From assembly GCA_001404055.1 (NCBI GenBank), contig CXTY01000005.1, positions 186,001 through 250,000 on the forward strand: DNA of 64,000 bases, read 5' to 3'. The notes below the pieces were generated by a model. That model did not search any database. It was not told the DNA's origin and worked only from the letters and a program-made list of their open reading frames with translations. The DNA is from Roseibium album. GTDB taxonomy: Bacteria; Pseudomonadota; Alphaproteobacteria; Rhizobiales; Stappiaceae. The stretch's first letter is position 1; every line of letters begins with the position of its first letter. The position numbers and the translations under genes are program-made. This document shows positions 8,974 through 17,423 of the stretch, one piece after another.

Positions 8974-9762
8974 CTATGATCTTTTCTGCCTGTCGTTAAG
9001 CTCGACTTCATAGGCTTTGGCCACACGCAAAAAACGGGCGTGTGCGTAGTTCATGGCAAGGATGAAGCCCCACCAACCGTATTTGCGATACTTGCGAACG
9101 AAATAGGCCTTGAAAAAACTCACCGGGAATTCGGTCACAAGACGGGCGCGGGACAGCTTCCTGCCACGCGAGCGCATGTCTTCCACCTGCATGCCGGAAT
9201 AGCGGTTGTACTTGCCGACTTGAAAATCCAGCGAACGGATCGAGCGATGCGCCATGATGCCGGAGAGGTTGTCGATCCGGGTCCCTTCATCCGGTCGGAC
9301 AGTGTCATGCACGATCGAGGCTGAAAATCGACCCTTTCGCCGATCATACAAGCGGATCTGATGGTAGCCGTAGGCCCACGACGCCGGTTCGCTTTCATGG
9401 GCATACATGTCCCGGATCATGATCCGCCAGCCATCAGCCTGGATGTAGCTGCCATCATCAAATTTCGAACGGATTTCCTGAGCGAGATCTGGTGTGATTT
9501 CTTCGTCTGCATCCAGGTTGAGCAGCCAGTCATTCCGGCACTGGTCTTCACCGAACCGCTTTTGCGGACCATAACCTGGCCAGTCGTTCGAGATGACCCT
9601 GGCGCCAAGTTTTTCCGCAACGGAGATGGTGTCGTCGGTTGAGCCGCTGTCGATAACGATAACTTCATCCACCCAGTCGATCACGCTTTCAATCGGCCGC
9701 GAAATCCGGTCGGCTTCGTTTCTTGCAATAATGAAAACGGAAAGAGGAAGTCGTTCAGTCAT
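8974..9762 (-). CDS. Family 2 glycosyltransferase, LPS-core (WaaE/KdtX) type
   Basis: Cytoplasmic-face glycosyltransferase, 262 residues, GT-A fold. It begins LSVFIIARNEADRISRPIESV, followed by the nucleotide-sugar motif VIDSGSTDDT and the DXD-like metal motif NLDADEEI. The C-terminus (KYRKYGWWGFILAMNYAHARFLRVAKAYE) is a basic, aromatic membrane-binding helix typical of WaaE-like beta-glucosyltransferases of lipopolysaccharide core. Acceptor and sugar cannot be read from sequence. It lies 53 nt upstream of the flavoprotein gene on the same strand. Confidence 0.85.
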   Translation of the reverse strand: MTERLPLSVFIIARNEADRISRPIESVIDWVDEVIVIDSGSTDDTISVAEKLGARVISNDWPGYGPQKRFGEDQCRNDWLLNLDADEEITPDLAQEIRSKFDDGSYIQADGWRIMIRDMYAHESEPASWAYGYHQIRLYDRRKGRFSASIVHDTVRPDEGTRIDNLSGIMAHRSIRSLDFQVGKYNRYSGMQVEDMRSRGRKLSRARLVTEFPVSFFKAYFVRKYRKYGWWGFILAMNYAHARFLRVAKAYEVELNDRQKRS

Positions 9763-9847
9763 CTAAGGTCCGGCAATAAAAAAGGTTGGCCGGAGCGGCC
9801 CGACGCATCTTTCTTAGCTGCGCCGGGGGAAGTTTTGAAGAAAATAA

Positions 9848-11482
9848 TCAGGCGATGACCTTGGCAAAGGTTGCATCCAGACCGTTCAAGATGATCGTGT
9901 CGCCATCAATTGTTCCCGAAAAGCCCGGACAATTCAGGTTTTCCAGACTGAGGCCGGACAATGTGATGGTCTCAGGTGCCTGACCGAGATTGAACGCGCA
10001 GAGCACAGTTTCGTCCCCGTGGTGGCGCGTGAAGACAATCGTTTCACCCGGGCTTTCAAGAAAGGTCATATCGCCCTTCTTCAAGGGTGCATGATCTTGC
10101 CGCCAGGCATAGAAAGCACGGTTCCGGTTCAGAGCCGATGTAGCGTCTTTTTCCTGTTCGGCCACGGCCTGCTCGCGGTGTTCCGGGGCAACAGGCAACC
10201 AGGGCTCAGCATCGGAGAAGCCGGCGTGAGCGTTGTCCTTGATCCACGGCATTGGCGTACGGCAGCCATCCCGACCCTTGTATTCCGGCCAGAAGCGAAT
10301 TCCGTAGGGGTCCTGCAGCTTTTCGAACGGAACCTCTGCCTGTGTCAGGCCAAGCTCTTCGCCCTGATAGACGCAAGGTGTGCCCCGCAAGGTTGCGCAG
10401 AGTGCCGTCCCAAGGGGTGCAAACTTTTTCAGGTCCAGATCCTCACCCCAGCGGCTGCCGACCCGTTTGACATCATGGTTTGACAACGCCCAGCTTGCCC
10501 AGCCAGAACCGATTCCTGCGTTCATGTCTTCCACGATCCGGCGGATGTAGCCTGCAGAATGCTGCGGCGTCAGCAGGTCGAAGCTGTAAGCCATGTGGAT
10601 GCGCTTGTCGGCTTCGGTATATGACGCCGTCAGTTCCACGGCCTGGCCATCGGCGCCGATTTCACCAACGGATGTTGTGCCCGGATACCTGTCGAGAAGT
10701 TTGCGCAGTTTTTCCAGGAAGACGAGGTTTTCCGGCTGGGTCTTGTCATAGAGATGGTTTTGAAAGCCGTAAGGGTTGGATGGGTCGACCGTTGACGGCA
10801 GCTCGCTAAAGCTTAGCGGAGGATTGTCCCTGAGTTTGGCATCGTGGAAATAAAAATTCACCGTGTCGAGACGGAAACCGTCGACACCGCGATCAAGCCA
10901 GAATTCTGCGGCTTTCAGAACCGCATCCTGAACGTCCTCGTTGTGAAAATTGAGGTCCGGCTGGCTGGCAAGGAAATTGTGCATGTAAAACTGGCGCCGG
11001 CGACTGTCCCACTCCCAGGCAGAACCGCCGAAGATCGAAAGCCAATTTGTCGGCGGTGTGCCGTCCGGTTTGGCATCAGCCCAGACAAACCAGTCCGCCT
11101 TTGCGTTGTCCTTGGAAGACTGGCTCTCCTTGAACCAGGGGTGCTGGTCGGACGTGTGCGAAATCACCAGATCGATCATGACCTTCAGGCCGCGCTTGTG
11201 CGCTTCTGCGGTCATCCGGTCAAAATCTGCCAGTGTTCCGAACATCGGGTCAACATCTTCGTAGTCGGAAATGTCGTAACCGAAGTCATCCATCGGAGAT
11301 GTGAAGAAAGGCGAAAGCCAGATCGCATCCACCCCAAGCGAGGCGATGTAATCCATCTGTTCAGTCACACCATTCAGGTCACCGATACCGTCACCATTGG
11401 TGTCGTTAAAGGAGCGCGGATAGATCTGATAGATCACGGCTCCACGCCACCAATCCGGGTCCTGGATCATTTTTTCCGGCAT
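9848..11482 (-). CDS. aglA: Alpha-glucosidase, GH13 family
   Basis: Intracellular exo-alpha-glucosidase, 544 residues, cleaving alpha-1,4/1,6-glucosides such as maltose, trehalulose or glucosylglycerol. No signal peptide. The (beta/alpha)8 barrel begins WWRGAVIYQIYPRSFNDTNG. GH13 regions seen are VMIDLVISHTSDQHPW (I), GFRLDTVNFY (II, nucleophile Asp), SVGEIGA (III, acid Glu) and LSNHDVKR (IV). ATG 11482 is preceded by AGGAGG at ideal spacing; an alternative ATG at 11518 with GGAG would add 12 residues. It stands without aglEFGK transporter genes in view, and an 18-bp palindrome lies upstream. Confidence 0.88.
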   Translation of the reverse strand: MPEKMIQDPDWWRGAVIYQIYPRSFNDTNGDGIGDLNGVTEQMDYIASLGVDAIWLSPFFTSPMDDFGYDISDYEDVDPMFGTLADFDRMTAEAHKRGLKVMIDLVISHTSDQHPWFKESQSSKDNAKADWFVWADAKPDGTPPTNWLSIFGGSAWEWDSRRRQFYMHNFLASQPDLNFHNEDVQDAVLKAAEFWLDRGVDGFRLDTVNFYFHDAKLRDNPPLSFSELPSTVDPSNPYGFQNHLYDKTQPENLVFLEKLRKLLDRYPGTTSVGEIGADGQAVELTASYTEADKRIHMAYSFDLLTPQHSAGYIRRIVEDMNAGIGSGWASWALSNHDVKRVGSRWGEDLDLKKFAPLGTALCATLRGTPCVYQGEELGLTQAEVPFEKLQDPYGIRFWPEYKGRDGCRTPMPWIKDNAHAGFSDAEPWLPVAPEHREQAVAEQEKDATSALNRNRAFYAWRQDHAPLKKGDMTFLESPGETIVFTRHHGDETVLCAFNLGQAPETITLSGLSLENLNCPGFSGTIDGDTIILNGLDATFAKVIA

Positions 11483-11555
11483 GACTGCCTCCTGGCCTGT
11501 TTCGGCTTCTTCAAACATTGACCGTCTCCGCGCCGCATTGCTTGCGGCAATTGAA

Positions 11556-11573
11556 ATTCAAAGCGCTTTGAAT
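11556..11573. promoter_or_regulatory. LacI-family operator upstream of aglA
   Basis: ATTCAAAGCGCTTTGAAT is a perfect 18-bp palindrome with the central CG step typical of LacI/GalR operators. It lies 74 nt before the preferred aglA start. The AglR repressor of rhizobial alpha-glucoside genes is the obvious candidate binder. No LacI gene occurs in the window, so the regulator must act from elsewhere. Confidence 0.75.
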
Positions 11574-11675
11574 GGCTATATGCGGCGGATCATGAGGTCA
11601 ATAGAAATGAACAAAAAAATGGTGTGAATGTTGAAAGAAGGCGTGAGGGGAATTCACGGAAATCAGACGCAAATG

Positions 11676-11705
11676 CAAAAACCGGCCCTGCAGAGCAGGA
11701 CCGGT
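11676..11705 (-). terminator. Orphan minus-strand terminator
   Basis: Read on the minus strand, ACCGGTCCTGC, loop TCT, GCAGGGCCGGT forms an 11-bp stem with one mismatch, followed directly by TTTTT (the A-run 11677-11681 on the plus strand). It would end a leftward transcript, yet no leftward gene lies between it and the rightward thiolase gene. It may mark a small RNA. Confidence 0.6.
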
Positions 11706-12074
11706 GGAGCAACTGAAAAGTCTCGAAACACAATTTTTTCCGGAACACTGCAATTAATAGCAGGGCGGCGTGACACAGGCGTGAAGTGGCCTGTTACGGT
11801 CGTTATTGACTTCGACCGACACCATTTTTGGATGGGTGGTATTGTCTAAGAGGTGAATATTGTGCAGTTGCGTTATTAAATTAACTTATTGAAAATAAAA
11901 TGGAAAAAATTTTGTTATGACGTATAGGTCAATTTCTTCTTGCAAAGCAGCATGGAAGCTGAAACTTTCTCGCAACGTTGAAATTACGTAAGGTGGAGCT
12001 CACGAGAATCTCGCGAGGCTGGCGTTGAAAACCTCAACCCCCACCCTTGTTGGCAATAATCTGGAGGAAAAGTC
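11706..12074. other. Gene-free region before the thiolase gene
   Basis: About 370 nt with no credible coding frame. It is A+T rich from 11860 to 11930. It must contain the thiolase promoter. Together with the orphan terminator at its left edge it could encode a leftward small RNA; no further internal structure was identified with confidence. Confidence 0.4.
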
Positions 12075-13241
12075 ATGACGGCTGCGATGGTGGGATGGGC
12101 GCATCTGCCCTTTGGCAAACATGCGGATGAAACAGTCGAGAGCCTGATCGTCAAGGCGTCGGTGGATGCCATTCACGATGCCGGTATCGCTCCAGAAGAC
12201 GTAGATGAAATTCTGCTTGGTCACTTCAATGCCGGTTTTTCACCGCAGGATTTTACCGCTTCTCTCGTGTTGCAGGCCGACCCTGCCTTGCGCTTCAAAC
12301 CCGCAACCCGTGTTGAAAATGCCTGCGCCACCGGCTCCGCGGCAGTTCATCAGGGCGTGCGTGCTATCGCGTCCGGCGATGCCCGCTTTGTACTGGTCGT
12401 TGGTGTTGAGCAGATGACCACGACGCCTGGTCCTGAAATCGGCAAGAACCTGCTGAAAGCGTCCTACCTCAAGGAAGAGGGCGACATTCCTGCTGGTTTT
12501 GCGGGTGTCTTCGGCAAGATTGCAGACGCTTATTTCCAGAAGCATGGCGACCAGTCAGATGCCTTGGCAAAGATCGCTGCCAAGAACCACAAGAATGGCG
12601 TCAGCAATCCTTACGCGCAGATGCGCAAGGATCTGGGCTTCGAATTCTGCCGTGCAGAAAGCGAAAAGAACCCATTTGTTGCCGGTCCGCTGAAGCGTAC
12701 TGATTGCTCGCTGGTGTCTGATGGAGCCGCGGCTCTTGTTCTGACCGATCCGGCAACCGCACTCGGCATGAAAAAGGCCGTCGCTTTCCGTGGCATGTCC
12801 CATGTGCAGGACTTCCTGCCAATGTCCAAGCGCGATATCCTGAAGTTTGAAGGCTGTTCCCGCGCCTGGGGTGAGGCACTCGGCGACGCAAATCTGGCTT
12901 TGGAGGATCTCTCCTTCGTTGAAACACACGACTGCTTTACGATAGCAGAGCTGATTGAATATGAAGCCATGGGCCTGACACCTGAAGGCGAGGGCGCGCG
13001 CGCCATTCTGGAAGGCTGGACCGAAAAAGACGGCAAACTTCCCGTCAACCCCTCCGGCGGCCTGAAAGCCAAGGGTCACCCGATTGGCGCAACCGGCGTT
13101 TCCATGCATGTCCTCACCGCCATGCAGCTGACTGATACTGCTGGTGACATCCAGATCAAAAACGCCGAAATCGGCGGCATCTTCAACATGGGCGGTGCGG
13201 CTGTTGCCAACTTCGTGTCTGTACTTCAGGCGATGAAGTAA
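12075..13241 (+). CDS. Thiolase family acetyl-CoA acetyltransferase (SCP2-thiolase-like)
   Basis: A 388-residue thiolase-fold protein. The nucleophile Cys lies in RVENACATGSAAVHQG (about residue 83), and the C-terminal active-site loop is GHPIGATGVSMHVLTAMQL. The segment FVETHDCFTIAELIEYEAMGL contains the HDCF pattern of SCP2-type and archaeal-type thiolases rather than the classical beta-ketothiolase C-terminal CxG. It probably makes or cleaves an acyl-CoA; the direction is unknown. It is monocistronic, starting behind GGAGG, with a terminator after it. Confidence 0.87.
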   Translation: MTAAMVGWAHLPFGKHADETVESLIVKASVDAIHDAGIAPEDVDEILLGHFNAGFSPQDFTASLVLQADPALRFKPATRVENACATGSAAVHQGVRAIASGDARFVLVVGVEQMTTTPGPEIGKNLLKASYLKEEGDIPAGFAGVFGKIADAYFQKHGDQSDALAKIAAKNHKNGVSNPYAQMRKDLGFEFCRAESEKNPFVAGPLKRTDCSLVSDGAAALVLTDPATALGMKKAVAFRGMSHVQDFLPMSKRDILKFEGCSRAWGEALGDANLALEDLSFVETHDCFTIAELIEYEAMGLTPEGEGARAILEGWTEKDGKLPVNPSGGLKAKGHPIGATGVSMHVLTAMQLTDTAGDIQIKNAEIGGIFNMGGAAVANFVSVLQAMK

Positions 13242-13265
13242 AGGCTTCGAACACCAGGAAAAAAG

Positions 13266-13290
13266 GCCGGTGCTTTTCGCCGGCTTTTTT
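13266..13290 (+). terminator. Terminator after the thiolase gene
   Basis: GCCGG (13266-13270) and CCGGC (13280-13284) flank a 9-nt loop and are followed by six Ts (13285-13290). An A-run precedes the stem, so pairing can extend. Confidence 0.85.
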
Positions 13291-13309
13291 GTGTCGATTG
13301 CCTTTCCAT

Positions 13310-13425
13310 TGTCATCCCGGCCCGAGTGAAGCGGAGAGCCGGGATCCAGTACGCCGTGTAACTAATGAATTGAAAACAACGTGAATTCAGTAGGTTACTG
13401 GATCCCTGCCTTCGCAGGGATGACA
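13310..13425. repeat. Palindromic intergenic repeat, copy with two hairpins
   Basis: A 116-bp element bounded by TGTCATCCC and GGGATGACA (perfect 9-bp terminal inverted repeats). Inside, GGATCCAGTA is mirrored by TACTGGATCC. Each arm folds alone: CCCGGC...GCCGGG on the left and CCCTGC CTTC GCAGGG on the right. The layout matches the non-coding palindromic repeats dispersed in alphaproteobacterial intergenic DNA. No second copy of this element occurs in the window. Confidence 0.75.
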
Positions 13426-13458
13426 AGAAGAGAGAAACCGGAGGGCATTCGTCTAGCG

Positions 13459-13525
13459 CCGTCCCGGACTTAATCCAGGACCAATCGTCATTGATGCCTT
13501 GGCCCCGGCTCAAGGCCGGGGCGGC
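13459..13525. repeat. Second palindromic repeat cluster
   Basis: GTCCCGGACTTAATCCAGGAC (an imperfect palindrome starting at 13461) followed by CCCCGG (13503-13508) and CCGGGG (13516-13521) around CTCAAGG. It directly follows the first repeat. Together they fill the gap between the thiolase terminator and the downstream unknown gene. Confidence 0.55.
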
Positions 13526-13572
13526 GAAAGGTGTGAACGGCTTGCTCTGGGTATCGGTGTCCGTAGAACGCT

Positions 13573-14661
13573 CTAATTCGCAGCACCCGCCGCCGCAGCA
13601 TAAAAATCGGGATCGGTCAGTTCCGGTGGTGACACAGGTGCGCCGCCGCCTTCGCCAACATAAGTGTCGCCAACCCCATAGACGAAGATGCCGCCAGCGT
13701 TGCGCTTGACGATGGCGACGCGCTCGATCAACTGATAGTCACCCGCCTCGCAATTGGCGTAGCTGGTATAGAGCTGTTTGCCACCCTCCGTAACGCGTTC
13801 CGAGCCTGAGGAGAAACTGCCTTCACAGGACTTCTGGCTATCGGCGACAATTAACGACATCAACTCATTTTCACTGCCGTAGGTTCCTTCGCCGAATATG
13901 TGCGCCACAAGCGTGCGCGCATCGTTTGTGGCAACAGCGTGCAGACCGTTGAGGTCATCGTCCTCCCGCTGTCCGTCGGGAATGAGTTTCAGACCGGACA
14001 ATCCTGCGCTGCCCATGAAGTTGAACAATGCTTGTGTTGCTTCGACCGCCAATTGCGGATCTGGAGTAGCGGTTGACGTCGTTGCGCCCTGACCAGGGGA
14101 GTTGTTGCCAAGTCCGCCTGAGGATGTCGCAGCAGCATTGCCTGATGCAGGCGCTGCGCCATAACGCGCCACATTACGCTCTACGCATTTGGCCATTCTC
14201 GCCATCAACTTGGAGGTTCCGGTCAGCCGGAATTGAAAATTGTTTGTGCCATCATGGACATAGAGTGTTCTGCCACGGCGGAAACGTTTGATGATGTAGC
14301 CACCTTGCGGCATCGGCATGCGTGCAAGGTTTTTCGTCGTTGCCTTGGCAATCCCTTGCTGCCAGCTGCCGCGGTCTATGCGGTATTGAAGGGGAATGTC
14401 GGAACCGACATCCATGTTCCAATGTGTTGCGGAAAACCCGATCGCCCAGTTGTAGGAGGTGTCAACTTCAACATAGAGCGTGATGCCACTCTTGTAGTCT
14501 GCAGAGGCTACGCAGGAAGAAAAAAGCCCGCTTTGATCGTCGGTAAAGGCACTACCGTTCCAGCCTCCGAGCCGAAAACTGTCAACCGCGGCAGCACTCG
14601 CCTGTCCGATGTTGGCAATCAGAAACAGGCCAACCGCAATCAGTAAACCGTGTAGGCGCAT
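13573..14661 (-). CDS. Secreted protein of unknown function
   Basis: I do not recognise this family. The start at 14661 is chosen because GGTGGGGGAA precedes it and MRLHGLLIAVGLFLIANIGQ...ASA is a good signal peptide; a frame extension 66 nt upstream lacks one. The 362-residue preprotein has an N-terminal domain (about 25-175) with Trp/Tyr-rich strands, a low-complexity Ala/Gly/Ser/Thr/Asn linker (about 176-205), and a C-terminal domain (about 210-340) with cysteines in KSCEGSF and YANCEAGDYQ that could form a disulfide. A periplasmic or surface location is inferred. It lies upstream-adjacent to repeats and next to an IalB-like gene on the same strand. Confidence 0.75.
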   Translation of the reverse strand: MRLHGLLIAVGLFLIANIGQASAAAVDSFRLGGWNGSAFTDDQSGLFSSCVASADYKSGITLYVEVDTSYNWAIGFSATHWNMDVGSDIPLQYRIDRGSWQQGIAKATTKNLARMPMPQGGYIIKRFRRGRTLYVHDGTNNFQFRLTGTSKLMARMAKCVERNVARYGAAPASGNAAATSSGGLGNNSPGQGATTSTATPDPQLAVEATQALFNFMGSAGLSGLKLIPDGQREDDDLNGLHAVATNDARTLVAHIFGEGTYGSENELMSLIVADSQKSCEGSFSSGSERVTEGGKQLYTSYANCEAGDYQLIERVAIVKRNAGGIFVYGVGDTYVGEGGGAPVSPPELTDPDFYAAAAGAAN

Positions 14662-14806
14662 CGTTTCCCCCACCTTGATGCCGATACTTTTTTCGAGGCG
14701 GTGATTGAACTCATCGCCGCCAGTCATTTGGAAAGGCTAAGCGACTTCCGTTGCAGCATCAAGAAAGACGAGTGTTGTGTTGTTTGTTTCCGTGGGTGTT
14801 GATGGC

Positions 14807-15307
14807 CTATTGAATCGCCTGAATGGCCCGGCTGAAACCGGTCAGTGGCACGTCAACTGATTGTCTGCGGTCGGCTGTCGGCGCGAAGTCGATCTGCATT
14901 TTTACACCGGCTTTCATGGCGCCAATCATTTCGTCCGTTGCCGGTGAAGACAGGAAACAGCCACGTGCGTCACAGGTTCCAATCGTCAATTCGCTGATAG
15001 GTGTGCCATCAACTGCGAGCCTGATCTTGCCAGGAAGAAAAAAACCCAAAGGCGCCTGCATCTGCAGGATTGGTGCAGCTTTCTTGGGTGGATAAATCAC
15101 GTCGATCTTGAACAGAAGTTTTCCATTTTCCTTGACCCGGAGGCTTTGGGACGTTTCGCAAGTGAGTGCCTCGGCCGTCCTGGAAGGGCCGGAGCAACGG
15201 GTTTGCCAGAGGTTATCGGAAGCGGGTTGCTGTGCGAATGAAGCCTGGGGCGCAATGGAGATGCCAAGGGCGGCAGCTGAAACGAGAAGGGTCTTCAATG
15301 AAGGCAT
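14807..15307 (-). CDS. Invasion-associated locus B (IalB) family protein
   Basis: A 166-residue periplasmic or outer-membrane-associated protein. The signal peptide is MPSLKTLLVSAAALGISIAP...FAQ, which fixes the start at 15307 rather than 33 nt upstream; the ribosome site (AAAGAAAAAA) is weak. The mature part shows the IalB pattern: W..RCSG, ALTCETSQSL, PLGFFLPGKIRLAVDG, and paired cysteines in TIGTCDARGCFLS. The family takes its name from Bartonella invasion, but it is widespread in free-living Alphaproteobacteria where its role is unknown. Confidence 0.85.
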   Translation of the reverse strand: MPSLKTLLVSAAALGISIAPQASFAQQPASDNLWQTRCSGPSRTAEALTCETSQSLRVKENGKLLFKIDVIYPPKKAAPILQMQAPLGFFLPGKIRLAVDGTPISELTIGTCDARGCFLSSPATDEMIGAMKAGVKMQIDFAPTADRRQSVDVPLTGFSRAIQAIQ

Positions 15308-15583
15308 GATTTTTTCTTTGTTTGTGAGTCGCGCGTCCAAAGAAATTCATAGCCGGGTCCAGAGCTTTCGTCACGTGGGAAACACACCAAAACCATGTTG
15401 GGTTTTTGCCCATTTTTTAGGAATTTCGGTTGATTGCATCGATTCAGGAACTGGAATTGGTCAAACCCGCCATTCAGAAAAAACTTTTCCGCTTATCCCT
15501 CAAGCTTTGAAATCCGGTGCCCGGCGCTCAGGAGGGCCGCGACTTACATTAGATCCATCAAACTGGGAACGGAGACCCTTCAA

Positions 15584-17047
15584 ATGGCGCGTAGCCGTGG
15601 TGACATTGCGAAAACACTGAAAGAACCGGAAGCTCGGCTCGATGTGTTTCCGGCGTTCATGAAAGTCGCCGGTCGCAAAGTGCTGGTCGTCGGCCATGGT
15701 GCTGAAGCCGCTGCCAAGGTTCGATTGCTCGGTGAAACCAACGCCCAGATCCTTGTCGTCTCCAAGCATGTTGAAGCGGATCTGCAAAAGGCGATTGACC
15801 TTTTTCAGGCCGATCACATTGCTGAAGAATTCTCTCCTGCATACTTGAGTGAGGCCGCGCTGGTTTTTTCCGCGCGCGAGGACTGGGACCTCGACAGGCT
15901 CGTCGTTGACGCTGCAAGGGCAGCAGGTGTGCCGGTCAATGCGGTTGATAAGCCTGAGCTGTGTGACTTCTTTACAGGCGCTCTGGTCAATCGAGCGCCA
16001 ATCGCCGTTGCAATTACCTCCACTGGTGTTGGTCCTGTTCTGTCGCGTCATATTCGGGCCCGTATAGAAGCCATGCTTCCGCATGCAACTGGCGAACTCG
16101 CAAGGCTGGCCGAAAGTTTCCGTGACATGGCGACAAAGGTTGTCGCCGAGGGTCCGCTCCGTCGGAACTTCTGGGCGCGGTTTTTCTCCGGTTCCGTCGC
16201 TTCCAACATTTATGCCGGTAGAGCTGGCGCCGCCCGCTCTGAAGCGCAACGCCTTTTGAACAGCATGTCTGATGAGCCGGGGTTTGTATGGTTGGTCGGT
16301 GCGGGTCCCGGTGCCGAAGATTTGCTGACACTGCGTGCACAGCGCTTGCTTCAGGAAGCTGACGTGATTGTGCATGATGCGCTCGTGCCGGCTGATGTGG
16401 TTGCCATGGGGCGCCGCGATGCTGATCGCATTTCAGTTGGAAAGCGCAAGGGTGCGCATTCCGTTCTGCAGTCTGAGATTAGCGAACTGCTTGTCGAGCT
16501 GGGCCAAAAGGGCCTGAAAGTTGTACGCCTGAAAGCTGGTGATCCAATGATCTTCGGCCGGGCCGCAGAGGAAATGGAGGCGCTCCGCGAAGGTGGTATC
16601 GGTTTTGAAGTGGTGCCCGGCGTTACTGCAGCCTTCGCCGCAGCCGCTTCTGCTCAGATCCCGCTCACACTTCGTGGTGTCGCCTCCAACCTTGTTTTTG
16701 CGACCGGGCACAATGCCAAATCTGAAACCCTGCCGGATTGGGCCGGTCTTGCCCTGAAAGGTGCGACAGTTGCCGTTTACATGGGCCGCACGGTTGCCGC
16801 CGCTGTTGCCGAGAAAATGATAGGCGCAGGGCTCACGTCTGAAACACCGGTCGCCGTCATTGAAAACGCCGCGCATCCCGATGAACGCCAGTTTGCCGGA
16901 ACCCTTTCTGAACTCGCGGTTCTGTCCAACCGCGCCGAGATCGATGGTCCGGTCCTGATCGTCATAGGCGAGGCCGTTGGCCACGCCGCACTGAACAATG
17001 CTGAACCGCTGGCGCCGCTGAAGGCTGCCCGGGTTGCGGCTGCCTGA
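15584..17047 (+). CDS. cysG: Siroheme synthase, multifunctional
   Basis: Makes siroheme for sulfite reductase from uroporphyrinogen III. The 487-residue fusion has an N-terminal precorrin-2 dehydrogenase/ferrochelatase domain (residues 20-225; NAD motif VLVVGHGAEAAAKVRLL) and a C-terminal SAM-dependent uroporphyrinogen methyltransferase (235-475; VWLVGAGPGAEDLLTLRA, VVRLKAGDPMIFGRAAEE, VVPGVTAAFAAAA). The ATG at 15584, behind GGAACGGAGA, gives the usual CysG N-terminus; an in-frame codon at 15434 would add 50 unlikely residues. It is the first gene of the sulfur operon. Confidence 0.95.
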   Translation: MARSRGDIAKTLKEPEARLDVFPAFMKVAGRKVLVVGHGAEAAAKVRLLGETNAQILVVSKHVEADLQKAIDLFQADHIAEEFSPAYLSEAALVFSAREDWDLDRLVVDAARAAGVPVNAVDKPELCDFFTGALVNRAPIAVAITSTGVGPVLSRHIRARIEAMLPHATGELARLAESFRDMATKVVAEGPLRRNFWARFFSGSVASNIYAGRAGAARSEAQRLLNSMSDEPGFVWLVGAGPGAEDLLTLRAQRLLQEADVIVHDALVPADVVAMGRRDADRISVGKRKGAHSVLQSEISELLVELGQKGLKVVRLKAGDPMIFGRAAEEMEALREGGIGFEVVPGVTAAFAAAASAQIPLTLRGVASNLVFATGHNAKSETLPDWAGLALKGATVAVYMGRTVAAAVAEKMIGAGLTSETPVAVIENAAHPDERQFAGTLSELAVLSNRAEIDGPVLIVIGEAVGHAALNNAEPLAPLKAARVAAA

Positions 17048-17067
17048 AGTTAAAGAGAGTAGACACG

Positions 17068-17367
17068 ATGAAAGTCATTACCGCCAACCGACTGCTGAAC
17101 GGAGACGTTGTCTGGCTCGGTGAAAACCAGAACTGGGTCGAACGGGTGACCCTGGCAAAGATCTATGACGGCAAGGACGCTGTTGCCAATGGCCTTGAAA
17201 CCGGAGCGATGGCCGAAAAGAACCAGGAAGTCGTTGGCGTCTACGAGATGGATGTGACGGTTGAAGACGGGGTGATCAACCCGGTTCGTCTGCGGGAAAA
17301 GATCCGCGCTACCGGACCAACCACTCATCTCGAATTTGGCAAACAGGCACAGGCCGTATCGGCTTAA
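17068..17367 (+). CDS. DUF2849 family protein in sulfite-reduction operon
   Basis: A soluble, 99-residue protein beginning MKVITANRLLNGDVVWLGEN, the conserved start of DUF2849. It has no cysteine and no membrane segment. The family occurs almost only between cysG and cysI in Alphaproteobacteria, which suggests a helper for sulfite reductase assembly or electron delivery. Its function is not established. It begins 20 nt after cysG and ends 56 nt before cysI. Confidence 0.85.
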   Translation: MKVITANRLLNGDVVWLGENQNWVERVTLAKIYDGKDAVANGLETGAMAEKNQEVVGVYEMDVTVEDGVINPVRLREKIRATGPTTHLEFGKQAQAVSA

Positions 17368-17423
17368 CAGAACAATGAGACCAGGGCAGCGCCTGCAACG
17401 GCAGCGCCCATCAGGAGAGAAAA

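Noticed and set aside
12555-13109. A 184-codon frame opposite the thiolase gene
   Set aside because: The thiolase active-site motifs are continuous on the plus strand; the antisense frame has no recognisable family.
13310-13425. Insertion sequence or MITE with target-site duplication
   Set aside because: Terminal inverted repeats exist, but no clear flanking direct repeat and no transposase; left as a palindromic repeat.
15434-15583. Extended CysG start
   Set aside because: The added residues have no resemblance to CysG; GGAACGGAGA precedes ATG 15584.
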